From Janthinobacterium sp. FW305-129 (GTDB lineage: Bacteria; Pseudomonadota; Gammaproteobacteria; Burkholderiales; Burkholderiaceae_D), in contig NZ_JACYMM010000018.1 of NCBI RefSeq assembly GCF_020858115.1, positions 1-64,000 on the forward strand: a stretch of 64,000 nucleotides of DNA. The letters are read 5' to 3'. The notes under the pieces were generated by a model. It had not been told where the DNA came from and did not search any database. It worked only from the letters and a program-made list of their open reading frames with translations. This document shows, piece by piece, positions 38,013 to 47,310 of this stretch. The position numbers and the translations under genes are program-made. The stretch's first letter is position 1, and every line of letters starts with the position of its first letter.

Positions 38013-39026
38013 TCAAATGGGCCAGAGCGGCGCTTCGTCCATCAAGGCCACCTGTTCGCGCAATTCCAGGATGCGGTCCTGCCAGTAGCGCTGCGTGTTA
38101 AACCACGGGAAGGCGACGGGGAAGGCGGGATCGTCCCAGCGGCGCGCCAGCCAGGCCGAATAATGGATCAGGCGCAGGGTGCGCAGCGCTTCGACCAGGT
38201 ACAGCTGGCGCGGGTCGAAATCGCAGAAATCTTCATAGCCGGCCAGGATGTCGCTCATCTGGCGCACCTGGTCGCCGCGCTCGCCCGACAGCATCATCCA
38301 CAGGTCCTGGATGGCCGGACCCATGCGGCTGTCGTCGAAATCGACGAAATGGGGGCCGGCGTCCGTCCACAGCACGTTGCCGCCATGGCAATCGCCGTGC
38401 GTGCGCAGCACGGCCACATCGCCCGCGCGGTCGTAGCAGCGCTTGACGCCGTCGAGCGCCTGCTGCGCCACGCTGGAATAGGCGGCCAGCAGTTCGGGCG
38501 GCAAAAAATTACCTTCCAGCAAGAATTCGCGCGGTTCGACGCCAAACGTCTGGTGATCGAGGGCCGGGCGTTCCTTGTAGGCGGACAGCGCGCCGACGGC
38601 GTGGATGCGGCCGATGAAGCGCCCTATCCATTCCAGGGTCGCCGGATCGTCCAGCTCGGGCGCGCGGCCGCCGTGGCGGGGAAAGACGGCAAAGCGGAAG
38701 CCCTGGTACTGGTGCAAGGTGCTGCCGTTGATGGCCAGCGCCGGCACCACCTGGATTTCGCGCTCGACCAGCTCGGACACGAACGCGTGTTCTTCCAGGA
38801 TGGCGGCGTCGCTCCAGCGTTCGGGACGGTAAAACTTGGCCACCAGGGGCGCGCTATCCTCGATGCCCACCTGGTAGACGCGGTTTTCATAGCTGTTCAG
38901 CGCCAGCAGGCGGCCGTCGCCGCGCAAGCCCACGCTGTCGAGGGCGTCGAGCACGCAATCGGGGCTCAGTGCGGAAAAGGGATGGACGGGCCGGTCGTCC
39001 TCGTGCGGCTGGTTTTCATTGTGCAT
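38013..39026 (-). CDS. srkA: Stress response serine/threonine protein kinase SrkA (YihE/RdoA)
   Basis: The 337-residue product is an APH-fold kinase: [15 protein letters not shown] near residue 45, [10 protein letters not shown] with the ATP lysine, catalytic loop [14 protein letters not shown] and metal site [18 protein letters not shown]. coli SrkA (328 residues) protects against stress-induced death and toxin MazF. ATG 39026 is chosen because a TACAAT -10 box (39039 to 39034 on this strand) ends seven bases before it, predicting a leaderless message. The alternative ATG 39035 would lie inside that box. Divergent from the UPF0149 gene. Confidence 0.93.
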   Translation of the reverse strand: MHNENQPHEDDRPVHPFSALSPDCVLDALDSVGLRGDGRLLALNSYENRVYQVGIEDSAPLVAKFYRPERWSDAAILEEHAFVSELVEREIQVVPALAINGSTLHQYQGFRFAVFPRHGGRAPELDDPATLEWIGRFIGRIHAVGALSAYKERPALDHQTFGVEPREFLLEGNFLPPELLAAYSSVAQQALDGVKRCYDRAGDVAVLRTHGDCHGGNVLWTDAGPHFVDFDDSRMGPAIQDLWMMLSGERGDQVRQMSDILAGYEDFCDFDPRQLYLVEALRTLRLIHYSAWLARRWDDPAFPVAFPWFNTQRYWQDRILELREQVALMDEAPLWPI

Positions 39027-39033
39027 AAGCGAC

Positions 39034-39039
39034 ATTGTA
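39034..39039 (-). promoter_or_regulatory. -10 box of srkA, leaderless transcript predicted
   Basis: TACAAT on the minus strand ends seven bases before ATG 39026, placing the expected transcription start at the A of the start codon. No Shine-Dalgarno sequence is present. The -35 element is weak. Confidence 0.5.
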
Positions 39040-39129
39040 AGGCGCGCGCGGGCCGCCGGTGCAAACACTTCGGTGATGAAGCGCCGCAAGGCGTATACTG
39101 GCGGCTTACATTCAATCAAAGAGCAAGCC

Positions 39130-39828
39130 ATGCAACTCGAACAGCCATTATCAGAAAAAGAATTCGACGAATTAGACCAATTCCTGTTGTCGGACCGGTG
39201 CTCCGAAGACGCCATGACCATGGATATGCTGCACGGCTATCTGACGGCCGTCGCCATCGGCCCGGAACCGATCATGCCGGCCGAGTGGTTGCCGCGCGTG
39301 TGGGGCGAAGATGCCGAAGATGCGCCGAAATTCAAGAACAGCAAGGAAGAAGAGCGCATCGTCAACCTGATCATGCGCTTCATGAACGAAGTGCTGGTGA
39401 CGTTTGAAGTGGCGCCGAAGGAATTCGAAGCCCTGTTCGTCGAACACGACTACGAAGGCCAGACCCTGATCGACGCCGAAGCCTGGTGCTGGGGCTTCTG
39501 GGACGGCATGGAACTGCGTCCGGGTTCGTGGAACGAAATCTGGGATTCCGAAGTGGCCGAGCTGATGCAGCCGATCTACCTGCTGGGCGCCGACGAAATC
39601 AAGGAAGAAGAGCTGAAACTGGTGGAAGACCCGGTCAAGGCGCACAAGCTGGCGCAGGAACTGGAAGCGAACCTGCCGGCCATCCACCGTTTCTGGGTGC
39701 CGCGCCGCAAGGCTCCCGTGCAAACCATGAAGCGCGAAGAGCCGAAAGTGGGCCGCAACGACGACTGCCCTTGCGGCAGCGGCAAGAAGTTCAAGAAATG
39801 CTGCGGCGCCGAGCCGGCAGCCGAGTAA
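39130..39828 (+). CDS. UPF0149 (YecA-like) protein with SEC-C zinc motif
   Basis: The 232-residue acidic protein has an N-terminal UPF0149 domain ([32 protein letters not shown], residues about 8-160) and ends with the SEC-C motif [18 protein letters not shown], which binds zinc and is also found on SecA. YecA proteins are thought to help bring SecA or substrates to the ribosome or translocon. ATG 39130 has AAAGAG ten bases upstream. A likely -10 (TATACT, 39094-39099) lies in the gap shared with the divergent srkA. A strong hairpin follows the gene. Confidence 0.93.
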   Translation: MQLEQPLSEKEFDELDQFLLSDRCSEDAMTMDMLHGYLTAVAIGPEPIMPAEWLPRVWGEDAEDAPKFKNSKEEERIVNLIMRFMNEVLVTFEVAPKEFEALFVEHDYEGQTLIDAEAWCWGFWDGMELRPGSWNEIWDSEVAELMQPIYLLGADEIKEEELKLVEDPVKAHKLAQELEANLPAIHRFWVPRRKAPVQTMKREEPKVGRNDDCPCGSGKKFKKCCGAEPAAE

Positions 39829-39846
39829 TACCGCAATAGCATCCCC

Positions 39847-39873
39847 GCTGCGCCGGCGTCCTGCCGGCGCAGC
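39847..39873 (+). terminator. Strong hairpin after the UPF0149 gene
   Basis: A perfect eleven-base GC stem (39847-39857 with 39863-39873) with a five-base loop lies 18 bases after the stop. There is no T tract, so termination is probable rather than certain. Confidence 0.55.
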
Positions 39874-39893
39874 GCTGGCGCTGGCCCCCGGGC

Positions 39894-39899
39894 TATAAT
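39894..39899 (+). promoter_or_regulatory. Consensus -10 box, leaderless LysR transcript predicted
   Basis: TATAAT is a perfect -10 whose last base is seven bases before the LysR start codon at 39906. Transcription would begin at or next to the A of the ATG. The upstream -35 is not evident. Confidence 0.6.
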
Positions 39900-39905
39900 C
39901 GCCGC

Positions 39906-40826
39906 ATGAAACTCCCCGACCTGAACCTGCTCGTCGCCCTCGACATCCTGCTCGAGGAAGGCAGCGCCGTGGCCGCGGCGCGGCGCATGAACCTGAGCGC
40001 GCCGGCCATGAGCCGCACCCTGGCGCGCATCCGCGACGCCATCGGCGACCCCGTCTTCGTGCGCTCCGGGCGCGGCCTGGCGCCCACCCCGCGCGCGCTG
40101 GAATTGCGCGAGCAGGTGCGCGGCGTGGTGGAGCAGGCGCACGCCATCTTCACTTCCGGCCGCGAAGTGGACTTGCGCACGCTGGAACGCACCTTCAGCC
40201 TGTGCGCCAACGACGTGTTTGTCGGCGCGTATGGCGGCAAGCTGCGCGACCTGCTGGCCAGCCATGCGCCGCACACGGTGCTGCGCTTCGTGCCCGAAGG
40301 CGATGGCGCCACGGAAAACGACGCCCTGCACGCGGGCCGCATCGACCTGTACATCAGCGCGCGGCGCGCCTTTGCGCCCGACATCAAGCTGCAGCAGCTG
40401 TTTAGCAGCGGCTTTGTCGGCATTGCCCGCAGCGACCACCCGATCTTCGACGGCCCCGTCAACCTGGACAGCTTTACCGAATACGAACATATCAGCGTCT
40501 CGCGGCGCGGCCTGGCGCGCGGCCCGTTCGACACGGCCCTGGCCGAGCGGGGCTACATGCGCCGGGTTTCGCTGATCAGCCCCAACTTCCAGTCCGCCAT
40601 CTTCGCCGTGGCCGATTCGCGCCTGCTGCTGCCGCTGATGCCCACGCCCCTGCTGCCCATCGTCGAGCGCCTGGGATTGAAACTGCGCACCTTCCAGCTG
40701 CCGATTCCCGTCGACAGCGTCGACGTGATGCAGGCCTGGCACCCGCGCCTCGACCACGACCATGCGCACCGCTGGCTGCGGCGGATGATCAAGGAGCTAT
40801 GCGGCAGCGCACTCCCTGGCACCTGA
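39906..40826 (+). CDS. LysR-family transcriptional regulator
   Basis: The 306-residue product has an N-terminal LysR helix-turn-helix (LLVALDILLEEGSAVAAARRMNL, then SAPAMSRTLARIRDAIGDPVFVRSG) and a substrate-binding domain resembling the NodD/Nac type (ANDVFVGAYGGKLRDLLASHAPH). It is followed at 102 bases by the DHA2-exporter operon on the same strand and is the likely local regulator. The start at 39906 has no ribosome site but sits at the predicted transcription start. Confidence 0.94.
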   Translation: MKLPDLNLLVALDILLEEGSAVAAARRMNLSAPAMSRTLARIRDAIGDPVFVRSGRGLAPTPRALELREQVRGVVEQAHAIFTSGREVDLRTLERTFSLCANDVFVGAYGGKLRDLLASHAPHTVLRFVPEGDGATENDALHAGRIDLYISARRAFAPDIKLQQLFSSGFVGIARSDHPIFDGPVNLDSFTEYEHISVSRRGLARGPFDTALAERGYMRRVSLISPNFQSAIFAVADSRLLLPLMPTPLLPIVERLGLKLRTFQLPIPVDSVDVMQAWHPRLDHDHAHRWLRRMIKELCGSALPGT

Positions 40827-40867
40827 ATAATTGCGCCAGACGCAATTCAGACTTCATTAATTATCAA

Positions 40868-40896
40868 TTTTCACAAGATTAACGGCTACCTATACT
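40868..40896 (+). promoter_or_regulatory. Promoter of the DHA2 exporter operon
   Basis: TTTTCA (40868-40873) and TATACT (40891-40896) are separated by 17 bases, 33 bases before the MFS start codon. The AT-rich stretch from 40855 to 40885 is a plausible LysR binding region. Confidence 0.5.
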
Positions 40897-40928
40897 GCGT
40901 GGACTGATTCTCATCCACGGAGTTCCCT

Positions 40929-42467
40929 GTGTCCGCTGTACTGCTACCCGGCGCCGTCCCGACGGCGCCGCCTCCCCCTACACCGCCCATTTTCGGTCTG
41001 CGCCTGGCCACGGGCCTGGCCGGCGTGCTGCTGGCCGTGCTGGTGTCCGGCCTGAATGAAAACATCACCAAGGTCGCGCTGGCCGACATCCGCGGCGCCA
41101 TGGGCATCGCGCGCGACGACGCCAGCTGGCTCGTCGCCCTGTATGCAGCCGCGTCGGTGTCGGCCATGGCATTTGCGCCGTGGTGCTCCGTCACCTTTTC
41201 GCTGCGCCGCCTGACGGCCGCCGCCATCATCGTCTGCATGGCCGCCGGCGTGCTGTGTCCGTTCGCGCCGAACCTGTCCGTGCTGATCGTCCTGCGCGTG
41301 GTGCAGGGCGCGGCCGGCGGCGCCCTGCCGCCCATGCTGATGACGGTGGCGCTGCGCTTCCTGCCGCCGAACATCAAGCTGTATGGCCTGGGCGGCTATG
41401 CGCTGAGCGCCACCTTCGGCCCCAGCCTGGGCACGCCGCTGGCCGCCTTCTGGACCGAGTACCTGGGCTGGCGATGGGCCTTCTGGCAAGTCGTCCCGGG
41501 CAGCATCGTCGCGCTGCTGATGGTGTCCTGGGGCTTGCCGCAAGACCCGCTGCGCCTCGAACGTTTCCGTCAATTCGACTGGCGCGGCCTGCTGCTGGGC
41601 CTGCCCGCCATCAGCATGCTGGTGGTGGGCTTGCTGCAGGGCGAGCGCCTGGCGTGGTTCGCCTCGCCGCTGATCTGCGTGCTGCTGGGCGGCGGCGCCG
41701 TGCTGCTGGTGCTGTTTTTCATCAACGAGTGGTCGCACCCGCTGCCGTTCTTCAAGCTGCAGCTGCTGTCGCGGCGCAACCTCAGCCATGCCCTGCTGAC
41801 CCTAGGCGGCGTGCTGTTCGTGCTGCTGGCCGTGATCCTGATTCCCTCGTCCTACCTGGCGCAGGTGCACGCCTACCGCCCGCTGCAAACGGCGCCCGTG
41901 ATGCTGATGGTGGCGCTGCCGCAATTGATCGCCCTGCCGCTGGTGGCCGCCCTGTGCAATATCCGCGCCGTCGACTGCCGCTGGGTGCTGGCCATCGGCC
42001 TGGCCTTGCTGGCCCTGTCCTGCGTGCTCGGTGCGCGCATGTCGCCGTACTGGATACGCACGCATTTCTACCTGCTGCAGGCGGTGCAGATCTTCGCGCA
42101 ACCGATGGCCGTGATCCCCTTGCTGCTGCTGGCCACCACGGGCCTGGCGCCGCAGGATGGCCCTTTCGCCTCGGCCTGGTTCAACACCATCAAGGGCATG
42201 TCGGCCGTCGTCGCCACGGGCGTGCTCGATGCGCTGATCACGCGCCGCAACCATTTTCATTCGACGGTGCTCAGCGAACGCCTGGGCAACCTGCCGGCCG
42301 CCGTGGACATGGCGGGTTTGGGTCCTGGTTTGAGCGCGCGCATGCATGCGCAAGTCGTCACCCTGACCTCGTCCGACCTGTACCTCATTGTCGCCGCCAT
42401 CGCGCTGGCCATGATTTTGATCATTCCCATCCTGCCGACGCGCGTCTTTCCGCCGCGCGCTGCCTGA
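40929..42467 (+). CDS. MFS multidrug exporter, DHA2 (EmrB-like) family
   Basis: The 512-residue product has about 14 transmembrane segments and motifs of the DHA2 drug:proton antiporters (NITKVALADIRGAMGIARDDASWLVALYAAA; LRVVQGAAGGALPPMLM). The first residues are Pro-rich and cytosolic. The start is GTG 40929. It forms a tripartite exporter with the HlyD-type adaptor (26 bases downstream) and the NodT-type channel. It may export a toxic aromatic compound or a siderophore; the substrate is not deducible. Confidence 0.93.
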   Translation: MSAVLLPGAVPTAPPPPTPPIFGLRLATGLAGVLLAVLVSGLNENITKVALADIRGAMGIARDDASWLVALYAAASVSAMAFAPWCSVTFSLRRLTAAAIIVCMAAGVLCPFAPNLSVLIVLRVVQGAAGGALPPMLMTVALRFLPPNIKLYGLGGYALSATFGPSLGTPLAAFWTEYLGWRWAFWQVVPGSIVALLMVSWGLPQDPLRLERFRQFDWRGLLLGLPAISMLVVGLLQGERLAWFASPLICVLLGGGAVLLVLFFINEWSHPLPFFKLQLLSRRNLSHALLTLGGVLFVLLAVILIPSSYLAQVHAYRPLQTAPVMLMVALPQLIALPLVAALCNIRAVDCRWVLAIGLALLALSCVLGARMSPYWIRTHFYLLQAVQIFAQPMAVIPLLLLATTGLAPQDGPFASAWFNTIKGMSAVVATGVLDALITRRNHFHSTVLSERLGNLPAAVDMAGLGPGLSARMHAQVVTLTSSDLYLIVAAIALAMILIIPILPTRVFPPRAA

Positions 42468-42493
42468 CTTTTATTTCAAGAAAGAGCATCCCC

Positions 42494-43570
42494 ATGCAAA
42501 CAACCATACTGCGCTCACGCGCATTTCTTCTCGGCCTGGCCCTGCTGGCCTGCGCCCTCGCCTTTTGCGCCTGGCAACTGCTGTTTTCGCCCAGCGAAGA
42601 ACAAGGCACCGACGACGCCTTCGTCAGCGCCGACTACACCGTGCTCTCCCCCAAGGTGGGCGGCATCGTGCGCGAAGTGCTGGTGGAAGACAACCAGACT
42701 GTCAAGGCGGGTCAGCTGCTGGCGCACATCGACGACCGCGACTACCAGGCCGCCGCCGCCTCGGCCCGCGCCGAGGTAGCCGGCGCCGAAGCGCAGCTGG
42801 CGAATGCCCGCGCCACCTTGCAGCGCCAGCAATCGGTGATCGAGCAAGCCACGACCCTGGTCGAGGCCAACCAGGCGGAAGACAAGCTGGCGCAGCAGGA
42901 ACTGGCCCGCTCAACGCACCTGGCTGGCCAGGGTGCGGGCAGCGTGCAAAACGCGCAGCAGGCGCAATCGCGCTTCGACGTGAGCCGCGCGCGCCTGGCG
43001 CAAAACCGCGCCGCCCTCGTCGCCACCCGCAAGCAGACGGACATTTTGCAGGCGCAGCAAGGCGCGGCCGAAGCGGCCCTGCTGCGCGCCCGCGCCAGCC
43101 TGCAGCGCGCCGAACTTGATTTGTCGCATACGCAGCTGCGCGCCCCCATCGACGGCATCGTGGGACGCCGCGCCGTGCGCGTCGGCGCCCTGGTGGCGCC
43201 CGGCGCCAGCCTGATGGCCGTGGTGCCCCTGAACCGCAGCTTCGTCGTCGCCAACCTGCAGGAAACGCAGCTGACGCACGTGCGCCAGGGGCAGCGCGCC
43301 AGCATCGCCGTCGACGCCTATCCGGGCGTGCTCCTGCGCGGCACGGTGCACAGCATCGCGCCCGCCACGGGCGTGACGTTTGCCGCCATCGCGCCGGAAA
43401 ACGCCACCGGCAACTTCACCAAGGTGGTGCAGCGCATCCCTGTCAGGATCGCGCTCGATCCGGGCCAGGATGACGGCAGCCGCCTGCGCGTGGGCATGTC
43501 GGCCGAAGTGCGCATTAGTACAGCTGCGGCCATGCGCCGTCCAGAAGTGCAACAGGTGAGCGCGCGATGA
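42494..43570 (+). CDS. HlyD/EmrA-type membrane fusion protein
   Basis: The 358-residue product has an N-terminal membrane anchor (AFLLGLALLACALAFCAW), a lipoyl half (LSPKVGGIVREVLVEDNQTVKAG), a long coiled hairpin (about residues 80-210, Ala/Gln-rich), the second lipoyl half (LRAPIDGIVGRRAVRVGALV) and a barrel domain. It couples the DHA2 pump to the outer-membrane channel. AAAGAG is ten bases before ATG 42494. It shares an ATGA with the next gene. Confidence 0.93.
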   Translation: MQTTILRSRAFLLGLALLACALAFCAWQLLFSPSEEQGTDDAFVSADYTVLSPKVGGIVREVLVEDNQTVKAGQLLAHIDDRDYQAAAASARAEVAGAEAQLANARATLQRQQSVIEQATTLVEANQAEDKLAQQELARSTHLAGQGAGSVQNAQQAQSRFDVSRARLAQNRAALVATRKQTDILQAQQGAAEAALLRARASLQRAELDLSHTQLRAPIDGIVGRRAVRVGALVAPGASLMAVVPLNRSFVVANLQETQLTHVRQGQRASIAVDAYPGVLLRGTVHSIAPATGVTFAAIAPENATGNFTKVVQRIPVRIALDPGQDDGSRLRVGMSAEVRISTAAAMRRPEVQQVSAR

Positions 43571-45006
43571 AAGCACTGATCATTTTCACGGCCCTGGGCC
43601 TGGCCGGCTGCGCCAGCGTGGGCAGCGACTTCCAGCGCCCGCACCACGAGCTGGGACAGCAATGGCGCCAGGCGCAGGATGCCCGTTTCGCCGCCCGGCA
43701 GGACGCCGCCCTCGAACAGCGCTGGTGGGATAGCTTCGGCGATACCACCCTGTCTTCCCTGCTGCAGCGCGCCGCCGGCGCCAACCTCGACGTGCTGGCG
43801 GCCGGCAGCCGGCTGGAGCAAAGCCGCGCCGCACGGGGCGTGGCGGGCGCCGCGCAAGGTCCCTCGCTGGGCGCAAATGGCAGCGTCAGCCGCGCGCGCA
43901 ACAGCGAACAGGGCTTGAGCGACCCGTCGCGCAACAACGGCCAGTCCGCCTACAGCCTGTGGCAAGGCAACCTTGATGCGGCCTGGGAGCTGGACCTGTG
44001 GGGCCGCGTGCGGCGCGAAGTGGAAGCGGCTGACGCGCATGTCGGCGTGGCGCTGGAAACGCAGCGCGGCGTGCTGCTGGCCGTGCTGGCCGAGACGGCG
44101 CGCGACTACATCGAGTTGCGCGGCGCGCAGCAGACGCTGTCCATCACGCGGCAGCTGCTTGATATCGCCCGCCATACCCTGGATCTGACCCGCATCCGCC
44201 TGCGCGAAGGCGTGGCGACACAGCTCGACGAAGCCGAAGCGGCGGCCCACGTGGCCACCATCGAAGCGCGCCTGCCGCCGCTGCAGCAGCGCGAAGCGCG
44301 CCTGGGCAATGCCCTCGCCCTCTTGCTGGCGCTGCCGCCGCAAGGCTTGCGGGCGGAACTGGCGGCGGGCAAGGACATTCCCGCCGTGGCCATGCAGGTG
44401 CAACTGGGCGTGCCCAGCGGCCTGGCCGGGCGGCGTCCCGACATCCGCCGCGCCGAAGCGCAGCTGCACGCGGCCACGGCCGCCATCGGCGTGGCGCAAG
44501 GCGATTTTTATCCGCGCATCACGCTGTCGGGCAGCATCGGCCTGCAGGCGATGCAGCTGTCCGACATCGGCTGGGACGCCAAACGCTTTGCCTTCGGCCC
44601 CGGCTTCAGCATGCCCCTGTTCGACGGCGGCCGCCTGCGCGGCAAGCTGCAATTGCGCGAGGCACAGCAGCAGGAAGCGGCCATCGCCTACCGCCAGACG
44701 GTGCTGGCCGCCTGGCACGAGGTGGAAGATGCCTTATCTGGCTACCAGGCCAACGAACGGCGCCAGGCCAGCCTCGATGAAGCCGTCAAACAGGGACGCC
44801 GCGCGCTGGGCAGCGCGGAACTGCAGTACCGCCAGGGCGGCACGGACTTGCTCAACGTGCTGCATGTGCAAAACACCTTATTGAACAACGAAGCGGCGCT
44901 GGTCGACAGCCGCGCCACCGCCTCGCTGTCGCTGGTCCAGGTCTACAAGGCGCTGGGCGGCGGCTGGCAAGCATTTTCAACCACCTCGCAAGGAAGCACG
45001 CCATGA
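43567..45006 (+). CDS. NodT-family outer-membrane channel lipoprotein
   Basis: The 479-residue product has a lipoprotein signal (LIIFTALGLAGCASVGSDFQRP) and both TolC-like repeats (LDAAWELDLWGRVRREVEAAD; RRPDIRRAEAQLHAATAAIG). It completes the exporter with the two preceding genes. ATGA overlaps join it to the adaptor gene before and the small gene after, so the four are one translation-coupled operon. Confidence 0.94.
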   Translation: MKALIIFTALGLAGCASVGSDFQRPHHELGQQWRQAQDARFAARQDAALEQRWWDSFGDTTLSSLLQRAAGANLDVLAAGSRLEQSRAARGVAGAAQGPSLGANGSVSRARNSEQGLSDPSRNNGQSAYSLWQGNLDAAWELDLWGRVRREVEAADAHVGVALETQRGVLLAVLAETARDYIELRGAQQTLSITRQLLDIARHTLDLTRIRLREGVATQLDEAEAAAHVATIEARLPPLQQREARLGNALALLLALPPQGLRAELAAGKDIPAVAMQVQLGVPSGLAGRRPDIRRAEAQLHAATAAIGVAQGDFYPRITLSGSIGLQAMQLSDIGWDAKRFAFGPGFSMPLFDGGRLRGKLQLREAQQQEAAIAYRQTVLAAWHEVEDALSGYQANERRQASLDEAVKQGRRALGSAELQYRQGGTDLLNVLHVQNTLLNNEAALVDSRATASLSLVQVYKALGGGWQAFSTTSQGSTP

Positions 45007-45437
45007 AACCGAATCCCGCACATTTTTCCATCCACGACGTCAGCGACTTTCCCATCGTGCGCTTTCGCCCTGAAACGGCCGTCGCCGGCTATGCCCCGCT
45101 GTGGGAAAACGACATGGACGCCCTGCTGCGCCACGGCGAACCGTTCGTCATGCTGTTCGAAGCAGAGCGCAGCGACGAAGCGCATATCGACCGCAAGCGG
45201 CGCGGCCTGTGGCTCAAGCATAACAAGGTGGCGCTGGCCGCCATTTGCCGGGGCCTGGTGTCGGTCGAGGCGGACGCGCAGCAGCGCGCGCGTCTGCAGG
45301 CGCTGGCGGCCGGCGCCATGAAAGCCTTCGGCATCGTGCAGGAAGTGACGGCCACGCGCGAACAGGCCGATGCCCTGATGGTCTGGCTGCTGGGCAGCGG
45401 CCAGATGGCGCGGCCGCGCGCGGCGGACGTGTGGTGA
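45003..45437 (+). CDS. Conserved hypothetical protein coupled to the DHA2 exporter
   Basis: The 144-residue soluble protein has IVRFRPETAVAGYAPLWENDMDALLRHGEPFVML and HIDRKRRGLWLKHNKVALAAICRG, and lacks signal and membrane segments. No family is recognised. It overlaps the channel gene by four bases (ATGA), so it is part of the exporter operon. A cytosolic accessory role in substrate handling or regulation fits but is unproven. It ends 21 bases before the convergent hmuV gene. Confidence 0.8.
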   Translation: MKPNPAHFSIHDVSDFPIVRFRPETAVAGYAPLWENDMDALLRHGEPFVMLFEAERSDEAHIDRKRRGLWLKHNKVALAAICRGLVSVEADAQQRARLQALAAGAMKAFGIVQEVTATREQADALMVWLLGSGQMARPRAADVW

Positions 45438-45458
45438 GCGAGTAAATAAATGTGCCGG

Positions 45459-46247
45459 TCAGGCGGCCCTGCGCACGGCGCTTCTGGCGGGGATGACGCA
45501 CACGTCGCCGTCGCTGCTGGTCGCCGTCGTCAGGGCGATGCCGTACAGCGCGGCCAGGGCTGGCACGGCGCCGGCATCGCTGGCGATATCGGCCATCAGC
45601 TGGCCCGCACGCACCAGCAGCAGCCGCTCGAAGCCCAGCAAGGCGTGGTTGATGTCGTGCAGGATGGCGATGACGGCGTGGCCGCGCGCGGCGCAAAACT
45701 GCTGCAGGCTTTCCAGCAGGTCGAATTGCAGGCCGGGATCGAGCGCCGCCAGCGGTTCGTCGACGAGTATCAAGCCATCCTGCACATCCCACATCTGCGC
45801 GAAGATGCGCGCCAGCTGCACCCTGGCCTGCTCGCCGCCGGACAGGGTGTCCAGGCGCCGCCCCAGCAAATGCGCGGCGTGCGCCAGGGCGGCCGCCTGC
45901 TGCACGATCCGCTCCAGCTGCGGGTCGGCCAGGCGCGCCACCCGTCCCAGGCCGATCACCAGCTCGCACTGCAGTCCGAAGGCCACGTTCGAGCCTTGCG
46001 GCAGGACGGCGCGGCGCAGGGCCAGTTCGGCCAGCGGCCACTGCGCCAGCGGCCGTCCCGCGAGCGCCACCTGGCCCGCCTGCGGCCGCAGTTCGCGCGC
46101 CATCAGTTTCAACAGGGTCGACTTGCCCGCGCCGCTGGGGCCGAGGATGGCGACGCGCTCGCCGGGTGCCACCCGCACATTGAAGGGGCCGAAATACTGC
46201 TGGCCCAGTTGCGTGGTGGCGAACGTGAGTTCCAATAAAGGCGTCAT
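45459..46247 (-). CDS. hmuV: Haem ABC transporter ATP-binding protein HmuV
   Basis: The 262-residue ABC ATPase has Walker A GPSGAGKST, signature LSGGEQARVQLARI, Walker B LILVDEPLAALD and the switch histidine in VIAILHDINHALL. It drives haem import through HmuU. ATG 46247 has AAAGG six bases upstream; an ATG two codons earlier is less well spaced. It is the last gene of hmuSTUV, with start codons four to ten bases past the hmuU stop. Confidence 0.95.
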   Translation of the reverse strand: MTPLLELTFATTQLGQQYFGPFNVRVAPGERVAILGPSGAGKSTLLKLMARELRPQAGQVALAGRPLAQWPLAELALRRAVLPQGSNVAFGLQCELVIGLGRVARLADPQLERIVQQAAALAHAAHLLGRRLDTLSGGEQARVQLARIFAQMWDVQDGLILVDEPLAALDPGLQFDLLESLQQFCAARGHAVIAILHDINHALLGFERLLLVRAGQLMADIASDAGAVPALAALYGIALTTATSSDGDVCVIPARSAVRRAA

Positions 46248-46257
46248 GCCCATCCTT

Positions 46258-47310
46258 TCAGGCCGTGCCGTGGCGGAAGCGCCGCAACAGCATCAGGAAA
46301 AATGGCCCGCCCAGCAAGGCCGTAAAAATGCCGACGGGGACTTCCGCGGGAATGGCCACCGTGCGCGCCAGGGTATCGGCCAACAGCAGCAGCAAGCCGC
46401 CCATCAGCATCGCCAGCGGCAGTACCTTGCGCTGGTCGGCGCCCAGCCAGGTGCGCACCAGGTGCGGCGCGATCAGGCCAATAAAACCGATGCCGCCGCA
46501 CCAGGCCACGGCAAACCCCGTCAGCACGGCCACCAGCACGATGACCTGCGTGCGCAAGCGGCTCACGTCGACACCCACGTGCAGCGCCTGCGCCTCGCCC
46601 AGCGCCAGCGCGTTCAGGGAACGCATCAGGAAACGCGTGGCCCACAGCGCGCCGGCCAGCACCAGCAGCAAGGCCGCCACCTGGCGCCAGCTGCCGGCCG
46701 ACAGCGAACCGAGGGTCCAGAAAGTCAGGGTGCGCAACTGGTCGTCGCTGGCCAGGTAGATGCACAGGCCCATGACGGCCACCGTGATGGCGTTCAGCGC
46801 CACGCCCGTCAGCAGCAGGCCGACGATGGAACCGGGCGTGGCCCAGCGGGCGACCCGGTCGAGCAACACGCAGATGAGCATGGCGCCGGCAAACGCGGCG
46901 GCCGGCAGCAGCCACACGCGCAGCTCGGGCGCCACGTGCAGGCTGGCGGCGAAAACGATGGTGGCCGCGCCCGCGCAGGCGGCGCCGCTGCTCACGCCCA
47001 GCAGGCCAGGATCGGCCAGCGGATTGCGGAACAGCCCTTGCGTCAAGCCGCCGGCCAGCGCCAGCGCGGCGCCGATCAGGATGGCAAACAGCGCGCGCGG
47101 CAGGCGGATATGCCACAGCACGTAGGCGCCGCCGGACAGCGCCTCCTCGCCAGACTGAAGCGGCGCCAGCCAGTCGGCCAAGGCGACAGGAACGGCGCCG
47201 GCCTGCACGGCGACAAGCAAGCCGCCAGCCAGGGCGGCGGCCAGCAGCCCGCCAGCGCCCCAGCGAGGCCAGCGCCAGGGCGCGGCGGAGACCAGGGAGG
47301 CCACGTTCAT
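46258..47310 (-). CDS. hmuU: Haem ABC transporter permease HmuU
   Basis: The 350-residue FecCD/BtuC-type permease has about nine to ten transmembrane segments, with WHIRLPRALFAILIGAALALAG, GVSSGAACAGA and the cytosolic coupling motif GGIGFIGLIAPHLVRTWLG. ATG 47310 overlaps the hmuT stop as ATGA. The longer open frame that runs through hmuT is a frame shadow. Confidence 0.95.
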   Translation of the reverse strand: MNVASLVSAAPWRWPRWGAGGLLAAALAGGLLVAVQAGAVPVALADWLAPLQSGEEALSGGAYVLWHIRLPRALFAILIGAALALAGGLTQGLFRNPLADPGLLGVSSGAACAGAATIVFAASLHVAPELRVWLLPAAAFAGAMLICVLLDRVARWATPGSIVGLLLTGVALNAITVAVMGLCIYLASDDQLRTLTFWTLGSLSAGSWRQVAALLLVLAGALWATRFLMRSLNALALGEAQALHVGVDVSRLRTQVIVLVAVLTGFAVAWCGGIGFIGLIAPHLVRTWLGADQRKVLPLAMLMGGLLLLLADTLARTVAIPAEVPVGIFTALLGGPFFLMLLRRFRHGTA

